Assembly (NCBI GenBank): GCA_012512805.1
Contig: JAAZDN010000035.1
Span: 1 to 42,362, forward strand
Origin: Erysipelothrix sp.
GTDB lineage: Bacteria; Bacillota_I; Bacilli_A; Erysipelotrichales; Erysipelotrichaceae
Length of the DNA: 42,362 nt
Direction of reading: 5' to 3'
Below, one piece after another: positions 21,671-31,546 of the stretch; the stretch's first letter is position 1; every line of letters begins with the position of its first letter. Position numbers and translations under genes: made by a program. Under the pieces are notes generated by a model that did no database searches, had not been told where the DNA came from, and saw only the letters and a program-made list of their open reading frames with translations.

Positions 21671-23518
21671 ATGTCATATACCGCATTATATAGAAAATAC
21701 CGTCCATCAACCTTTGAAGAAGTCGTTGGGCAAAAGCATATCGTTCGTACGTTAAATAACGCACTTAATCGAAATCGCTTAGCTCATGCCTATCTTTTTA
21801 GTGGTCCAAGTGGAAACGGGAAAACAAGTATTGCTAAACTGTTTGCCAAGGCAATCAACTGTACAAGTGAAACAGAAGTCATTTGTGATCAGTGTGAAAA
21901 CTGTTTAAATACAAAAGCAAATACCCATCCTGATATTATTGAAATTGATGCCGCAAGTAATAACGGTGTTGACGAAATCAGATCTTTAATTGAAAAAGTA
22001 AAATATGCTCCACTTACTGGTAAATACAAAGTATATATTATTGATGAGGTCCATATGCTTTCAATTGGTGCTTTTAATGCCCTGTTAAAAACATTGGAAG
22101 AACCACCTGGTCATGTCATCTTCATTTTAGCGACAACAGAACCGCATAAGGTCATTCCAACAATCATATCCAGAACACAGCGTTATGACTTTACACGCGT
22201 TAGTGAAGAAGACATTCAATACAATATTGAACGTATCTTAAAGAATGAAGAGGTTGCCTATGATCAAGATGCAATCAATCTAATTAGTGTCCTTGCAGAT
22301 GGTGGAGTCCGTGAAAGTCTCTCAATACTTGAACAAACCATTGCCTACGCAGATGACAAGATTCAACTTGAAGATGTACAACGTATTTATGGAGTTGTGA
22401 CACCACAATTAAAACTTGAATTACTCAATCATATTCTCAATGGAAACATGGAAGAAACACTATCCTTACTCCGCAATATTGTCGATCAAGGAAATAACTT
22501 AGATCGTCTCATCGTAGACTACATTAATCTTTTAAAAGAAAGTGTCATATATAGTTATTCTAAAAGTGAAGGATTACTTAAGTTTTTAACACGTGATGAA
22601 GTAGAACATATTACAACAAAGGTAAGTGCAGAACAGATTATACAAATGATTGATATACTCGTAGATTTAACGAGCAGTCGAAAAAGTATTTCGGATCTTC
22701 CCTCATTTCTACAATTAGCGACAATTAAAATGATAAATATTGTTGAAAATTCACAAGTGAATACAGTAAGACCAGAAGTAGAACAACGTAATGATCAAAC
22801 CGTAAAACCAGAACCAAAACCAGAACCAAAACAAGTTTCACGAGTTCACGAAGCACCTGAAGAAAGTAAAGATGAACCACAGGCTGAAGCACCAGTTTCA
22901 ATGGACGCTAGAAAAGAAGAAACAATCATTCAAACAGAAGATAAAGTGGTGGCTAAAAATGAGAAGAATGAAGAATCTTCTACAACACCACCAGTAGTTA
23001 AACCAGAGCAAAAAAGCGTTCAACGATCAGCACAACGCATTAAAAAAGAAATTGATTTTGAAACATACTTATCACTGCTTGCCCATGCAAATAAGACAAA
23101 ACGGATTGAAATGGAAGCACAGTGGTCCAGCATTAACACCTATCTAACAGATCTAACCTTTGCGAAATATGTTCATAAATTAAAATTTGCTAAGCTCATG
23201 GCAGTAGGAGACGCATATATTTTAATTAATGTAGAAAACCGAATTACGGCAGATGACATTAATGATGATCTCAATCAGGCTGGACTGACAGATTTAATGC
23301 AAACTATCTTTAAAGATAAGTATCGTGTCTTTGCGATTTCTAAATTAGACAGTAATCAACTCATCTCACAATTTATGGAGCGCTCGAAAGCACAGAGTCT
23401 ACCTCTTCCAATAACCATTGAATTTGTTGAAGCTAAAAAAGATCAAAGTGTAAAAACTCTCGAAGATAAGGCAGCTGAACTCTTTGGGGAAGATAACTTT
23501 ATTGTTGAGGAAGACTAA
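21671..23518 (+). CDS. dnaX: DNA polymerase III subunit gamma/tau
   Basis: 615 aa; YRKYRPSTFEEVVGQKHIVRTLNNAL; SGPSGNGKTSIAKLFAKAINC; CDQCENC zinc motif. Confidence 0.97.
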   Translation: MSYTALYRKYRPSTFEEVVGQKHIVRTLNNALNRNRLAHAYLFSGPSGNGKTSIAKLFAKAINCTSETEVICDQCENCLNTKANTHPDIIEIDAASNNGVDEIRSLIEKVKYAPLTGKYKVYIIDEVHMLSIGAFNALLKTLEEPPGHVIFILATTEPHKVIPTIISRTQRYDFTRVSEEDIQYNIERILKNEEVAYDQDAINLISVLADGGVRESLSILEQTIAYADDKIQLEDVQRIYGVVTPQLKLELLNHILNGNMEETLSLLRNIVDQGNNLDRLIVDYINLLKESVIYSYSKSEGLLKFLTRDEVEHITTKVSAEQIIQMIDILVDLTSSRKSISDLPSFLQLATIKMINIVENSQVNTVRPEVEQRNDQTVKPEPKPEPKQVSRVHEAPEESKDEPQAEAPVSMDARKEETIIQTEDKVVAKNEKNEESSTTPPVVKPEQKSVQRSAQRIKKEIDFETYLSLLAHANKTKRIEMEAQWSSINTYLTDLTFAKYVHKLKFAKLMAVGDAYILINVENRITADDINDDLNQAGLTDLMQTIFKDKYRVFAISKLDSNQLISQFMERSKAQSLPLPITIEFVEAKKDQSVKTLEDKAAELFGEDNFIVEED

Positions 23519-24123
23519 TGTTATATCCTAAATCTTTAAATACTGTTATAGAACAATTACAAAAATTGCCTGGTGTCGGTCAAAAAACAGCTGAACGTTA
23601 TGCCTTAAGTCTATTAAATTTTGAACTTGAAGATGTTAACGCATTGAAAGACGCCATTGAAAGTGTTAAATTGAACATAAGATATTGTGAGCAGTGTGGT
23701 AATTTGACTGAAACACAGAAGTGTTCAATCTGTGAGGATACACAACGTGATCAAAGTATCATTTGTATTGTAGGACAAACTACCGATGCGATCGCAATGG
23801 AAAAAACCGCAAGTTACAATGGTTTATACCATGTACTTAACGGTTTAATATCACCATCAAAAGGTATTTTACCCGATGACTTAAATATTGAGAGTTTAAA
23901 ACACCGACTCACAGATGAGTACTTAAAAGAAATTATTATCGCAACAAACCTCACCATCGAAGGGGATACTACATCACTCTATTTATCAAAACTTATTAAC
24001 AGTTTGAATCCCAATATTATTGTTTCACGAATTGCCCAAGGACTACCTGTAGGTGGACACTTGGATTATGCCGATGATCTCACGATCATCAAAGCCCTAG
24101 AAGGTCGTAATAAAATTTTATAA
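23518..24123 (+). CDS. recR: Recombination protein RecR
   Basis: LQKLPGVGQKTAERYAL; CEQCGNLTETQKCSIC; immediately downstream of dnaX. Confidence 0.97.
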   Translation: MLYPKSLNTVIEQLQKLPGVGQKTAERYALSLLNFELEDVNALKDAIESVKLNIRYCEQCGNLTETQKCSICEDTQRDQSIICIVGQTTDAIAMEKTASYNGLYHVLNGLISPSKGILPDDLNIESLKHRLTDEYLKEIIIATNLTIEGDTTSLYLSKLINSLNPNIIVSRIAQGLPVGGHLDYADDLTIIKALEGRNKIL

Positions 24124-24133
24124 GGAGGAATGT

Positions 24134-24919
24134 ATGCTTTATACAATTGTACATAGAAACGATGAACTTTCAATTGCAACGAGTAACTATATTAAAAGCA
24201 AATTAGAGAATACGAAGATGCACTATGATGAAGAACATCCAGAATTAATTATTGTTGTAGGGGGAGATGGAACCTTTTTACTCGGTGTCCATAAGTACCT
24301 TGAAAATATCTCCAATATCATTATGGTAGGTATTCACACTGGAACACTTGGATTTTTTGCGGACTTCCAACTTGATGAAGTCGACTATCTTATTGAATGT
24401 ATTCTAACAAAAGAGCCACGTGTCAATACAAAACGACTTTTAAAAGTAGATCTTCAAACAAAAGATGATCATAAAGCATACTATGCCTTAAATGAAGCGC
24501 GTATTGAAAATATAATTAAAACACAAATATTAGATGTAACGATTGATAATGTCCATCTTGAAACATTTAGAGGAACAGGATTATGTCTTTCAACCCAACC
24601 AGGATCAACAGGATACAACAGATCTTTAAAAGCTGCGGTAATTTCAGATAAAATAGAAATGATTCAAGTAGCAGAAATTACAGGAATCCATCATCGCTTG
24701 TTCCAATCCTTACAAGTGCCACTCATCTTACACCCTGATTCAGAAATTAAGCTTACAAGTCCGAGCTTCCATGAAGCAATTATGTGCTATGATCATTTAA
24801 GTATTCCAATTCATGATGTCACTGAGGTAAATGTGACATTATCCAAGTCAAAATCAGTAAACTTTGCCCGCTATCATGAAAACATTACGTATACACACCG
24901 TATTCGATCATTATTTTAA
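24134..24919 (+). CDS. nadK: NAD kinase
   Basis: IIVVGGDGTFLLGVHKYL; GIHTGTLGFFADF; TQPGSTGYNRSLKAAV. Confidence 0.94.
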   Translation: MLYTIVHRNDELSIATSNYIKSKLENTKMHYDEEHPELIIVVGGDGTFLLGVHKYLENISNIIMVGIHTGTLGFFADFQLDEVDYLIECILTKEPRVNTKRLLKVDLQTKDDHKAYYALNEARIENIIKTQILDVTIDNVHLETFRGTGLCLSTQPGSTGYNRSLKAAVISDKIEMIQVAEITGIHHRLFQSLQVPLILHPDSEIKLTSPSFHEAIMCYDHLSIPIHDVTEVNVTLSKSKSVNFARYHENITYTHRIRSLF

Positions 24920-24922
24920 ACA

Positions 24923-24961
24923 GAAAAACCCCTGATTTTACTATAAAATCAGGGGTTTTTG
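24923..24961. terminator. Bidirectional terminator between convergent nadK and rodA/ftsW
   Basis: AAAAACCCCTGATTTTA-CTA-TAAAATCAGGGGTTTTT. Confidence 0.92.
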
Positions 24962-24985
24962 TGAGGTATCATCAAGATTAAATAA

Positions 24986-26179
24986 TTATTTGAAGAAGGC
25001 ACCATTTTTTTGAATGTTGTCACTCGACATTTTGAAGATGACTGCAAGTGGAATCATATAAGACCAGAGTGATGATCCACCATAAGATATAAAGGGAAGG
25101 GTAATTCCCGTTATCGGTAAGAGTCCGGTGATCATTCCCATATTTTCTACTTGTTGAAAGACGATCATTCCAAGCACGCCAGCAACCATTAATTTATCAC
25201 GTTGATTATCACTGTTGTATGCAATACTTAAGAATTTTAGATCAAGGATTCCGCTGAGTGTCACAACAAGTGTTGTTCCAATAAATCCAAAGTTTTGTCC
25301 AATGACCGCAAAGATGAAGTCATTTTGTGGTTCTGCAAAGGATACGACAACTTCTTTGAGAGGATGTCCTGTAAGTCCAGCTGATCCAAGGGCTAAGAGT
25401 CCTTGATACAGTTGATTACCCCAAGATCTAACATATTTTTCAGGTTCTAACCAACCATAGAAACGACTGATTCTTAGGGAGTCTCCAAATAGTTTAACGA
25501 GCAGTTGTTGATTCGTAAAGAAGATAAAGAGAAAGCCAATAAAGATTGCGGCGAAACCTAAGACAGAAACATAGATCCATGCCTTTTTTATACCACTGAC
25601 AAAGACCATGGCAACTAAACTAAAGATAATAATGAGTGGAATTCCTGTATCAGGTTGTAAAATAATTAATATTAATGGTGGGATCGCCACTTTAAATATT
25701 TTCATAAAGAGACTAAAGTCTTCAGCATATGAATTTGAGAGTTTTGTTTGATTGTGTGTACTGATAATTTCAGCAGATCTTAAGATTAAGACAATTTTCA
25801 TAAACTCACTCGGCTGGAAGTTTCCAATACCTGGAAAGACAAACCAAGCACGTGCATTATTAATTTCACGGACAAAGGGAACCATGTTTGTAAAGCGATC
25901 GATGATTAAGAGTGAGAGCATAAACATTAAAAACCAATAAATATAAGGAAGCATACCGTATAGATTATTAATTCCAAAGTTTAATAGCACTCCAACAAGC
26001 ATTGCCCCTGTAACATACCAGACAATTTGTCGATTCACAAGTCCACTAATACCAGCACTTAAGAGAGGTGTTGCCATGTAAATTGAAAGAAGGCTGACGG
26101 AAAAGAGACATCCGAGTATACCAAGCAGAACCCAGTCCATATTGAATTTCTGTTGCACAAGATTACTTGCTAAGCGCAT
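24986..26179 (-). CDS. FtsW/RodA/SpoVE family peptidoglycan glycosyltransferase
   Basis: 397 aa; ARAWFVFPGIGNFQPSEFMKIVLIL; AEPQNDFIFAVIGQNFGFIGT; TGLLPITGITLPFISYGGSS. Confidence 0.93.
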   Translation of the reverse strand: MRLASNLVQQKFNMDWVLLGILGCLFSVSLLSIYMATPLLSAGISGLVNRQIVWYVTGAMLVGVLLNFGINNLYGMLPYIYWFLMFMLSLLIIDRFTNMVPFVREINNARAWFVFPGIGNFQPSEFMKIVLILRSAEIISTHNQTKLSNSYAEDFSLFMKIFKVAIPPLILIILQPDTGIPLIIIFSLVAMVFVSGIKKAWIYVSVLGFAAIFIGFLFIFFTNQQLLVKLFGDSLRISRFYGWLEPEKYVRSWGNQLYQGLLALGSAGLTGHPLKEVVVSFAEPQNDFIFAVIGQNFGFIGTTLVVTLSGILDLKFLSIAYNSDNQRDKLMVAGVLGMIVFQQVENMGMITGLLPITGITLPFISYGGSSLWSYMIPLAVIFKMSSDNIQKNGAFFK

Positions 26180-26598
26180 AAGTCTAACTCCATATCATAA
26201 TGTTCAATATTTGCATCCAAGTACATTGGACCATAAGCTTTAAATCCCAGTTTTTCATAAAATCTAAGGGCATGTGTTTGAGCACCGAGTCGTACTTTTT
26301 TACATCCTTCATCTTTTAAAATGTTGAGGAGGTGTTCTATTAATGCATATCCATATCCTAAATTTCGATGTTCCTTTAAAATCGCAACACGTCCAATGAG
26401 TGCAGCATCTTCAATATATACAATACGAGCAGTTCCCACATAGGTATCATTACTTTCAATTAAGAAGTGTCTTGCCTCATAGTCTAATGTATCTAGTTCT
26501 TCTTCAACCGCAACATTTTGTTCAATCATAAATACATCTTTACGAATATTAATGACTGCAAATATTTCAGTTTGTGTTTGTGCATTAACTATTTTCAA
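26170..26598 (-). CDS. GNAT family N-acetyltransferase
   Basis: 142 aa; IGRVAILKEHRNLGYGYALIEHLL acetyl-CoA motif; ALRFYEKLGFKAYG. Confidence 0.9.
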   Translation of the reverse strand: MKIVNAQTQTEIFAVINIRKDVFMIEQNVAVEEELDTLDYEARHFLIESNDTYVGTARIVYIEDAALIGRVAILKEHRNLGYGYALIEHLLNILKDEGCKKVRLGAQTHALRFYEKLGFKAYGPMYLDANIEHYDMELDLCA

Positions 26599-26659
26599 AA
26601 TAACCCTCCTTATTGATAGTACTATGTAATAATGGTATCATATTTAAGAGGTGTAGTGT

Positions 26660-28204
26660 ATGCGTAAATTCAAAATTGATTTTGAAACAATCAAATATCC
26701 ACTCATTATAATGTTAATGATGTCGGTTCTTAAAGGAATAAGTAATACCATTTTAAGTGATGCCGTTGCACCTTATATTGGAAGTAGTTACCAATGGTTA
26801 ATTGGGCTTATGGGTATTATGCAATACTTTAGTAGTGTTGTTATCCAATATTTACCTTTTATATTTATTATTATGTATTTAGTGAAAACGTATCGTGATC
26901 AAAGAATTATTGTTATGTTCTTTGTTTCATTTATTTTAATTGCCACAACAACAGCCGTTGTAGGATCGACAAGTTTACCGCAGCAAGCCTATGGTTCACT
27001 CTTTTCTCTAAACCTTGAAAAAACATTGAGCATTAACTCAATACAAGTAATACTACAACCGTTTCGGATTGGATTCTTTGCGACATTAATTTCCGCAACC
27101 ATTGTAGCCTATTCATACCGTGCTACTCGAACACGAACACGATATGCACTCTTTAACTTTATTGATAAAGATTCTTTAGCAACAATGTATACCGTTGTAA
27201 TTTCATTTATTGTCGGACTCATCCTTGTATTTGTGTGGCCAATAGTTATAAATATTTTATTTTCAATTATAAATTGGATTGGCAGTGACATTTCTAATCC
27301 AACACATTTATATGCCTATGGTATCCTTGATAAATTATTAGGAATCTTTGAACTCTCACCATTAAATAAAAGCACCTTCCTCTTCCAAGGAATGGGAGGT
27401 ACGTGGATCAGTAACACAGGTGTTAGTTTTGTAGGTGACGCCAACATCTGGAAGGCAGTCCTAAACTTTAGTGTCTTTGATACAGGATTTGGTCGTTACA
27501 TGACACCGTACTATATTATTAATCTCTTTGCGATACCAGGTATATTTGTAGGACTCATTAGTTTATATACAAAAAAGAGTGAACGTTACAATCATGCAGT
27601 GCTCTTAATTTTCTTAACAATATTTACCTTTATTGCGGATTTATCCTTACCAGTAGAAATTTTTATCTTTATTACAGCACCCTTACTGTTTGTCTTCCAT
27701 ATTATTATTACGGGCTTTCTCTTTGCGGTACTATCAACATCAAAGATCGTATTGGGGAGTGTCTTTGCGGATGGCGTAAATAATATAGCGTATGGTAACG
27801 GTCTTGAACTTATTGGTTATTTAAAAAATCATAACCTTGTCACAACCGTTATAAGTATCTTTATTATCGGAGTTATCGTACTCTTACTCTATGTCTTTGT
27901 TACTCGAATCTATTACAAGCACTTTGCAATTGGACTTATAAACAAATATGAGATAGATCATACCGTAGATCAATTCCTTGAAATTGTAGGTGGTATTGAT
28001 AATATTGAAGAAATTAACTCAAGTCCATTTAGAGTTTCCGTAAAATTAAAACGACCACAAATGTTTGATTATGATTTATTAGAACAATCAAATGTTTCAC
28101 GTGTTAATGAAACACGATCTGAATATGCACTGTACTACGGAACAATCAGTACAATTATTCGTAGTAATGTCTTACTTCGTAAACAATTAATCAGCGAGGA
28201 TTAA
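26660..28204 (+). CDS. PTS EIIC-like membrane protein with C-terminal EIIB-like domain lacking the phospho-cysteine
   Basis: 514 aa polytopic protein with glucose-superfamily EIIC-like features (LPVEIFIFITAPLLFVFHIIITG at the GITEP region) and EIIB-like FLEIVGGIDNIEEINSSPFRVSVKL. No cysteine in the translation. Confidence 0.7.
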   Translation: MRKFKIDFETIKYPLIIMLMMSVLKGISNTILSDAVAPYIGSSYQWLIGLMGIMQYFSSVVIQYLPFIFIIMYLVKTYRDQRIIVMFFVSFILIATTTAVVGSTSLPQQAYGSLFSLNLEKTLSINSIQVILQPFRIGFFATLISATIVAYSYRATRTRTRYALFNFIDKDSLATMYTVVISFIVGLILVFVWPIVINILFSIINWIGSDISNPTHLYAYGILDKLLGIFELSPLNKSTFLFQGMGGTWISNTGVSFVGDANIWKAVLNFSVFDTGFGRYMTPYYIINLFAIPGIFVGLISLYTKKSERYNHAVLLIFLTIFTFIADLSLPVEIFIFITAPLLFVFHIIITGFLFAVLSTSKIVLGSVFADGVNNIAYGNGLELIGYLKNHNLVTTVISIFIIGVIVLLLYVFVTRIYYKHFAIGLINKYEIDHTVDQFLEIVGGIDNIEEINSSPFRVSVKLKRPQMFDYDLLEQSNVSRVNETRSEYALYYGTISTIIRSNVLLRKQLISED

Positions 28205-28224
28205 ACAATCTAAAAATTATATGA

Positions 28225-28258
28225 GATGGACACCACGTAACTGTGATGTCCATTTTTT
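28225..28258 (+). terminator. Rho-independent terminator
   Basis: GATGGACACCAC-GTAACT-GTGATGTCCATTTTTT. Confidence 0.8.
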
Positions 28259-28305
28259 AAATTAGGAAGACTTAAAATAATCATCTATATTTAATTGGTG
28301 ATAAG

Positions 28306-29190
28306 ATGATCGACGTAAAAAACATAACAAAATACTATCGGAAACAAAAAGGAGTTGCTAACTTCTCACTTCAAGCAAAAAGTGGAGAGTGTATTGGTAT
28401 TATTGGAATCAACGGAAGTGGAAAAACCACCTTCTTTAAAGTGCTATTAAATCTTTTGAATCGAGATACAGGTACGATGCACTATCAAGGAAAAGACTTA
28501 AGTACATATAACAATACAATCCTGGGCTATCTACCAGAAGAACGGTGTCTCTATCTTGATCTTACCGTATACAAACAGGTACAACTTTTAGGACGCTTAA
28601 AAGAGATGAGTGATCAAAAAATTGAAGAGAGACTAGATAAGTATTTAAAACTTTTAAAAATAGTGGACTATAAATACAAAATCATTGGAAAATTATCAAA
28701 AGGCAATCAACAAAAGGTCCAAATCATTTGTTCACTCATCCACGATCCAAAAATCGTTGTCTTGGATGAGCCTTTATCAGGATTAGATATTATTAATGTG
28801 AACATTCTTAAGAAACTCATCTATCAATTAAAACGTGAGAATAAAATAATTTTAATGGCAAGTCATCAATTTGAACACATTGAACAATTTTGTGAACATA
28901 TCATTATTTTAAAACATGGAGACACACAGTTTAAAGGTAGCTTGAATGAACTTCAATCACTTTCAAAAAGATTTTATCTCACACTCGATCAGAGCGTATC
29001 AAAAAAATATCATGACAAAATAAACTACAGTCAAATTACACATAATGAACTCACAACGACCTATGAACTGAATGATTATGAGGAGTCATTAGAGCTTGTC
29101 AAAGAAATTATGAACAACAATGATGTGACAAGCATCAGTTTAAAGCCATCAAGTATTGAACAAATTGTAAGGGAGTTTAATCTCATATGA
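28306..29190 (+). CDS. ABC transporter ATP-binding protein
   Basis: GIIGINGSGKTTFFKVLLNLL Walker A; LSKGNQQKVQIICSLIHDPKIVVLDEPLSGLD. Confidence 0.95.
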   Translation: MIDVKNITKYYRKQKGVANFSLQAKSGECIGIIGINGSGKTTFFKVLLNLLNRDTGTMHYQGKDLSTYNNTILGYLPEERCLYLDLTVYKQVQLLGRLKEMSDQKIEERLDKYLKLLKIVDYKYKIIGKLSKGNQQKVQIICSLIHDPKIVVLDEPLSGLDIINVNILKKLIYQLKRENKIILMASHQFEHIEQFCEHIIILKHGDTQFKGSLNELQSLSKRFYLTLDQSVSKKYHDKINYSQITHNELTTTYELNDYEESLELVKEIMNNNDVTSISLKPSSIEQIVREFNLI

Positions 29191-30416
29191 AACACCTTAT
29201 CCAATTTGCACTTTCTCGACGCTTTAAAAATAAGGTGACGATCTTATTACATGTACTTACAATAACCTTAATGAGCGCAGTCTTTTTTGCTGATAAAATA
29301 ATAGTATGGATTCTACCACATGCTCAAGAACAAACGATAATTTACTATCCTGAAAGCTTGGAGTCCACGATCAATGACTATATCGATGAGAATTTTCGGT
29401 TCGAACGCGGATATGAATCAAAGGCTATTAATATTATCGAACAAGAATCAATCATTATTGAAAGTGAGTTCGCACTCGATCCAATTGTACAATTAGAAAT
29501 TCATACGATACTCACACGTTTAATATCTGAACAGTGGCTTAATCAACTTAACGATCAGGCCTATGCTGAGATTATAAATAATATTTCCCCGGAAATAAAT
29601 TTTGTAACGTTGTCAGAAAACAATCTGAGTCAAGATAAGATGAACATGAGTATGTTTCTCATTACTGGAATCTACTTTGCAATGTTATCTTTCTCAACAA
29701 TGATTGCGAACGAAGTTGTATATGAGAAGACATCCAAGGTATTGTCAATGATCCTTACATCTATTAGTACGACTGAACATTTTATTTCAAAGATGATTGT
29801 AGCGTGGTTAACGGTCACCATCCAAACAACAATGGTTGTAGCAGAAATCGTAAGTATAATGATGTTACGTAATCTGTATGATGAAGGCCATGGTCTGTTA
29901 AAAATTTTAAGTCGGTATAAACTTATTCAAACGCCCGCCTTAACATTCCAAAGTTTTATAGAGCACTTAGATATTGATGCCAGACTCATTACAATATTAG
30001 CGATAAGTCTTTTGTATATGTTTGTTGGAATTATACTTGTACAAATTATAATGGTTTGTCTATCCAGTTTTATTACTTCAATCGAAGAATCTTCCGGATT
30101 ACATGCACCTGTGTATATCATCTTTTTAGTCATATATTATATTGCCTTAGCGCTTAACTCTCCACTGAAACTTAGTCAAGGTTTAGGCTATTATTTTTCA
30201 ATGACGCCGATATTGTCGATGCTCTTTATGCCAATGCGCCTTATGCTCATGCGTGTCAGTATGTATGAGATTCTCTTAGGCCTACTGTTAAATCTTATAA
30301 GCTTAGTTATCTTTTTATATATCGGATCAAAAATATACAATCTTGGAATACTGGGTGGCTTTAGCTTTAGAAAGTATCACTTAAAGAGTACAAAAAATGA
30401 CGCCTCTTCTCACTGA
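29187..30416 (+). CDS. ABC-2 type (NatB-like) transporter permease
   Basis: 409 aa membrane protein, 4-bp overlap with the ATPase gene; FSTMIANEVVYEKTSKVLSMILTSISTTEHFISKMIVAW motif typical of NatB-like permeases. Confidence 0.88.
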   Translation: MKHLIQFALSRRFKNKVTILLHVLTITLMSAVFFADKIIVWILPHAQEQTIIYYPESLESTINDYIDENFRFERGYESKAINIIEQESIIIESEFALDPIVQLEIHTILTRLISEQWLNQLNDQAYAEIINNISPEINFVTLSENNLSQDKMNMSMFLITGIYFAMLSFSTMIANEVVYEKTSKVLSMILTSISTTEHFISKMIVAWLTVTIQTTMVVAEIVSIMMLRNLYDEGHGLLKILSRYKLIQTPALTFQSFIEHLDIDARLITILAISLLYMFVGIILVQIIMVCLSSFITSIEESSGLHAPVYIIFLVIYYIALALNSPLKLSQGLGYYFSMTPILSMLFMPMRLMLMRVSMYEILLGLLLNLISLVIFLYIGSKIYNLGILGGFSFRKYHLKSTKNDASSH

Positions 30417-30459
30417 GATATAATAGGTGTATAATACGTAAGAAGTTGAGGCGAAGTAA

Positions 30460-30801
30460 ATGCGTTTATTAAAAGGAATAAGTATTATTTTTGGTTTTAC
30501 GTTTTTAGGAGAGTTCTTAAGTTTAAACCTAAACTTGTTTATACCAGGGAGTATTGTCGGTTTATTACTACTCTTTGGAGCATTACAATTTAAAATCATT
30601 AAGCTTGAAGCAGTAGGAGATGTAGCAATGGCTTTTCAAAAAAACATGGCCTTTCTCTTTGTGCCATTAGTCGTGAATTTAACGAGTCAAAGTCGACTCT
30701 TAATAAAATATGGAATTCAATTACTCTTAATTATTGTGGTCTCAACAACGATCACATATTTTAGTGTTGCGAAAGTTAGTGAGCGATTAGATCATGAATA
30801 A
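30460..30801 (+). CDS. lrgA: CidA/LrgA family holin-like protein
   Basis: 113 aa; LFIPGSIVGLLLLFGAL; MAFLFVPLVVNL; followed by lrgB. Confidence 0.9.
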   Translation: MRLLKGISIIFGFTFLGEFLSLNLNLFIPGSIVGLLLLFGALQFKIIKLEAVGDVAMAFQKNMAFLFVPLVVNLTSQSRLLIKYGIQLLLIIVVSTTITYFSVAKVSERLDHE

Positions 30802-31480
30802 TATATCATTTGGAATTGCAATGAGTTTAATTGCTTATTATTTCGTAGATGTGCTACAGAAGAAAACAAAGCAAGCATGGTTGAATCCGCTCTTATTTAG
30901 TGGTCTATTAATCATACTAATATTAAGTATATTTAATATTAGTATTGACGACTACATGCTTGGTGGTGATTTGATTAAGGCGTTGATTGCACCTGCAACG
31001 ATCTCTTTAGCCATTCCCTTATATAAGAATAAACAACTTATACTTGATAATGCAAAGCTCCTGTTTACTGCAGTGTGTTGTGGGATTGTGAGTAATCTTA
31101 TACTCGTACTTGCTGCGAAGCATCTTTTATCATTAAAAAATGAAGTGTTCTTATCGATTGTTCCTAAGTCGATCACAACTGCAATTGCAATAGATGTAGC
31201 AACGTATCTTGGTGGAATTACTGAGATAACGATCGCAACGGTTTTAATTACTGGAATCTTTGGTGCAATGTTATCACCACTATTCAATAAAATATTAAAC
31301 GTGAAGTCCGATAAAATTATAGGTTTAGCCTTAGGTACAAGTGCCCATGCGGTTGGAACTGCTAAGGCAGTAGGGACAAATGAAGTTCAAGGAGCCTTTG
31401 CAAGTACATCATTGATATTGAGTGGTTTATTAACCGTTTTACTTAATCCACTCTTTGTACAACTATTTAAGCTCTTATAA
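30794..31480 (+). CDS. lrgB: LrgB family protein
   Basis: 228 aa; LKNEVFLSIVPKSITTAIAIDVATYLGG; GLALGTSAHAVGTAKAVGTNEVQGAFASTSL. Confidence 0.94.
   Translation: MNNISFGIAMSLIAYYFVDVLQKKTKQAWLNPLLFSGLLIILILSIFNISIDDYMLGGDLIKALIAPATISLAIPLYKNKQLILDNAKLLFTAVCCGIVSNLILVLAAKHLLSLKNEVFLSIVPKSITTAIAIDVATYLGGITEITIATVLITGIFGAMLSPLFNKILNVKSDKIIGLALGTSAHAVGTAKAVGTNEVQGAFASTSLILSGLLTVLLNPLFVQLFKLL
30914..30945. repeat. Near-perfect 32-bp inverted repeat inside lrgB
   Basis: ATACTAATATTAA-GTATAT-TTAATATTAGTAT; 15 of 16 symmetric pairs complementary. Confidence 0.85.
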
Positions 31481-31546
31481 AAGATAATAATTTGACTAAG
31501 GAGGCTTAATTACTTATAATTCTATTGAAGTCTAAGGGATGATAAA

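Noticed and set aside
22590-22605. Other CACGTG hexamers (e.g. in dnaX, truB, ychF, rarA)
   Set aside because: CACGTG alone without flanking TGTT/AACA; expected by chance in coding DNA.
22800-22830. Repeated KPEPKPEPK codons in dnaX
   Set aside because: Low-complexity linker common in gamma/tau proteins; not a CRISPR or regulatory repeat.
28094-28111. Possible fourth parS-like site TGTTTCACGTGTTAAT
   Set aside because: Left half matches but the right half departs from AACA; lies inside coding sequence and is probably chance.
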